A stretch of 16,395 bases of DNA from CAYMDD01 sp964409675 (GTDB lineage: Bacteria; Pseudomonadota; Alphaproteobacteria; Rickettsiales; SXRF01), in assembly GCA_964409675.1 (NCBI GenBank), contig CAYPEF010000043.1:1-16395 (forward strand). Reading direction: 5' to 3'. The translations under genes and the position numbers were made by a program. Below, piece by piece: positions 14,642-16,395 of this stretch (positions within the stretch are counted from its first letter, which is position 1; each line of letters begins with the position of its first letter). The notes beneath the pieces were generated by a model. The model was given only the letters and a program-made list of their open reading frames with translations, was not told the origin of the DNA and made no database searches.

Positions 14642-15018
14642 GCGCTGCCCTCGCCTTCCTGGTCATTGCGCATGGAGTGAGGAAGCTTAGCTTTCCCGCT
14701 TGCGCCCGGGATGACCGCGGGGGGTGCAGCGGATGGCGCTGCGGCAAGTTTTTGCACCATCTCGAGATCATAGGCTTCGTACATATCGCCATCGTCGCCC
14801 TCAATCCAGCTGGTTTCCTCCAGCGAGCGCTTCGCTTCATCGAGCCCGCTTTCACGCGCGAGGTCTTCAAACATGTCGTGAATCTCGTGCATCCAGCGGC
14901 GCAGCTGGGCATAGCCGCGCGCCAGCGCGCGCAGCACCACCGGCAAATCTTTCGGGCCGATGAAGACCACCGCCACAACGACAATCAGGAGCAGTTCGGT
15001 GAAGGAGACGTCGAGCAT
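14638..15018 (-). CDS. tatB: Sec-independent protein translocase TatB
   Basis: This 126-residue partner of TatC shows the TatA/B pattern: a short N-terminal membrane helix (FTELLLIVVVAVVFIGPKDLP), the Gly-Pro hinge, then an amphipathic helix (VVLRALARGYAQLRRWMHEI) and a charged tail. Coupling to tatC and the acidic residue in the first helix favour TatB over TatA. The C-terminal ~20 residues (VIPGASGKAKLPHSMRNDQ) appear to be encoded by a GTCAT...ATGAC palindromic repeat rather than by ancestral TatB sequence. A candidate promoter lies just upstream. tatA is not in the window. Confidence 0.93.
   Translation of the reverse strand: MLDVSFTELLLIVVVAVVFIGPKDLPVVLRALARGYAQLRRWMHEIHDMFEDLARESGLDEAKRSLEETSWIEGDDGDMYEAYDLEMVQKLAAAPSAAPPAVIPGASGKAKLPHSMRNDQEGEGSA
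14662..14715. repeat. Palindromic repeat-like element inside the tatB coding end
   Basis: The 54-bp segment runs from GTCATTGCG to GGGATGAC, the same end sequences as the intergenic repeats at 12417 and 13785. It contains an internal CCCGCTTGCGCCCGGG-type palindrome. It stays in frame with tatB and adds a low-complexity tail. Inner similarity to the other copies is weak, so it could be a different subfamily. Confidence 0.5.
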
Positions 15019-15050
15019 GATAGCCGCTGCGAAAGGAGAAAAAGGCGGTC

Positions 15051-15078
15051 AGTATAAAATCGCGCTGGATAAATACAA
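15051..15078 (-). promoter_or_regulatory. Candidate promoter for tatB-tatC
   Basis: On the - strand TTGTAT (15073-15078), a 16-bp spacer and TATACT (15051-15056) lie in the 82-bp gap after leuC. The predicted start is near 15044, ~26 nt before the tatB ATG. It would let the tat genes be expressed apart from leuC. Confidence 0.45.
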
Positions 15079-15100
15079 CCTCATTACATGTGCTTATTGC

Positions 15101-16395
15101 CTACAGCAATTCCCGCACATCCGCCAGATGGCCCGTCACCGCCGCCGCCACGGCCATAGCCGGGCTCATCAAATGCGTGCGGCCGCCCTTGCCTTGCCTG
15201 CCTTCAAAATTACGGTTGGAGGTGGAGGCGCAGCGTTCGCCCGGCTCCAGCCGGTCGGGATTCATGGCCAGGCACATGGAGCAGCCCGGCTCACGCCATT
15301 CAAAACCAGCTTCGGTGAAGATTTTATCGAGTCCCTCGGCTTCCGCCTGCTGCTTGACCAGCCCGGAGCCAGGAACCACCATGGCGAGCTTGATGTTTTT
15401 AGCCACCTTGCGGCCCTTGGCGAGGCTGGCGGCTTCTCGCAGATCCTCGATGCGCCCGTTGGTGCAGGAGCCGATGAAGATTTTATCCACCGGGATTTGC
15501 GTGAGCGGCGTGCCGGGGGTCAGGCCCATATAATCAAGCGCGCGGGTAATGGAGGCTTTCTTTGCCGCGTCCTGTGCCTGCGCCGGGCTCGGCACTAAGC
15601 CGGTGATTGGCAGCACGTCCTCCGGGCTGGTGCCCCATGTAATCAGCGGCACGATGTCGGCGGCGTTGATGGCGATATCTACGTCGTATGTTGCGCCTGC
15701 ATCGGAGGGCAGAGTTTTCCAGTAGGCAACCGCTTTTTCCCAGTCGGCGCCTTGCGGGGCCATCGGGCGGCCCTTGAGGTAGGCGAATGTGGTTTCGTCC
15801 GGGGCGATCAGTCCGGCGCGCGCGCCGGCCTCAATAGACATGTTGCACACCGTCATGCGGCCTTCCATGGAAAGGGCGCGGATGGCGTCGCCGGTATATT
15901 CGATGACATAGCCGGTGCCGCCGGCGGTGCCGATTCTGCCGATGATGGCAAGCACGATATCCTTGGCGGTGACGCCCGTGGGCAGGCTTCCGTCGATATC
16001 GATCGCCAGGGTCTTCGGTTTGCGCTGCAGCAGGCACTGCGTCGCCAGCACATGGCCGACTTCGCTGGTGCCGATGCCGAACGCCAGCGCGCCGAACGCG
16101 CCGTGGGTGGAGGTGTGCGAATCGCCGCAGACAATGGTCATGCCCGGCTGGGTAAAACCCTGCTCGGGACCGACGATATGCACGATGCCCTGGCGGATGT
16201 CGCTCATCGGGAAATAGGGCACGCCGAACTCGGCGGCGTTGTGCTCCAGTGTTTCCACCTGGATACGCGATTCGGGTTCCTTGATGCCGAGCTTCCGGTC
16301 CGGCGTGGTGGGCACGTTATGGTCGGCCACCGCCAGCGTCGCCTCTGGGCGGCGAACCTTGCGGTGCGCATTGCGAAGCCCCTCAAAGGCTTGCG
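15101..16395 (-). CDS. leuC: 3-isopropylmalate dehydratase large subunit (5' end off window)
   Basis: LeuC, with LeuD, isomerises 2-isopropylmalate to 3-isopropylmalate in leucine synthesis. About 430 residues are visible and the frame stays open to the window edge (QAFEGLRNAHRKVRRPEATLAVADHNVPTT), so roughly 40 N-terminal residues are missing; an internal ATG at 16330 is not the start. Aconitase-fold hallmarks are present: CGDSHTSTHGAFGALAFGIG, and the three cysteines that bind the 4Fe-4S cluster, one in FIGSCTNGR (codon near 15465) and two in EPGCSMCLAMN (codons near 15282 and 15273). The C-terminus NRNFEGRQGKGGRTHLMSP is typical. No leuD is visible downstream; the tat genes follow instead. 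Confidence 0.95.
   Translation of the reverse strand, partial: QAFEGLRNAHRKVRRPEATLAVADHNVPTTPDRKLGIKEPESRIQVETLEHNAAEFGVPYFPMSDIRQGIVHIVGPEQGFTQPGMTIVCGDSHTSTHGAFGALAFGIGTSEVGHVLATQCLLQRKPKTLAIDIDGSLPTGVTAKDIVLAIIGRIGTAGGTGYVIEYTGDAIRALSMEGRMTVCNMSIEAGARAGLIAPDETTFAYLKGRPMAPQGADWEKAVAYWKTLPSDAGATYDVDIAINAADIVPLITWGTSPEDVLPITGLVPSPAQAQDAAKKASITRALDYMGLTPGTPLTQIPVDKIFIGSCTNGRIEDLREAASLAKGRKVAKNIKLAMVVPGSGLVKQQAEAEGLDKIFTEAGFEWREPGCSMCLAMNPDRLEPGERCASTSNRNFEGRQGKGGRTHLMSPAMAVAAAVTGHLADVRELL

Overview
The window reads as part of an alphaproteobacterial chromosome. The evidence is the tatB-tatC-serS order, an RNase E with an acidic insert inside its S1 domain and a C-terminal tail ending in a Trp-Trp motif, an AMIN-type amidase coupled to a class A penicillin-binding protein, and intergenic palindromes of the GTCAT...ATGAC type common in this class. 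Most genes are GC-rich housekeeping genes. Genus cannot be decided from the sequence alone.

Layout. The 3' end of an unidentified + strand gene (1-89) meets a creA-rne block on the - strand (274-3388), with two diverged palindromic repeats in opposite orientation between them. A 475-bp gene-free region (3389-3863) separates rne from the divergent amidase-mrcA pair (3864-7735) and appears to hold promoters in both directions. Next comes an AT-rich segment with an orphan receiver-domain protein (7915-8706). It is followed by prfB (8829-9945), which carries a textbook +1 programmed frameshift, then a second AT-rich segment with a 529-aa HD-hydrolase-like protein that has its own promoter and terminator (10157-11956). 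From about 11984 to the end everything lies on the - strand: a GNAT acetyltransferase, serS, tatC, tatB and a leuC cut by the window edge. Palindromic repeats lie between GNAT and serS, between serS and tatC, and probably within the 3' coding end of tatB.

How the genes work together. RNase E handles RNA decay and processing. The amidase and PBP1A are translationally coupled and act on the same substrate, peptidoglycan, by cutting and building it. TatB and TatC form the twin-arginine receptor complex. SerS and RF2 serve translation. LeuC serves leucine synthesis.

The parts least explained by known biology are the two AT-rich insets on either side of prfB, each with a strong sigma70-like promoter whose -10 box is covered by a perfect inverted repeat; a predicted ~365-nt rne leader that starts with a hairpin; and the repeat-derived C-terminus of TatB.
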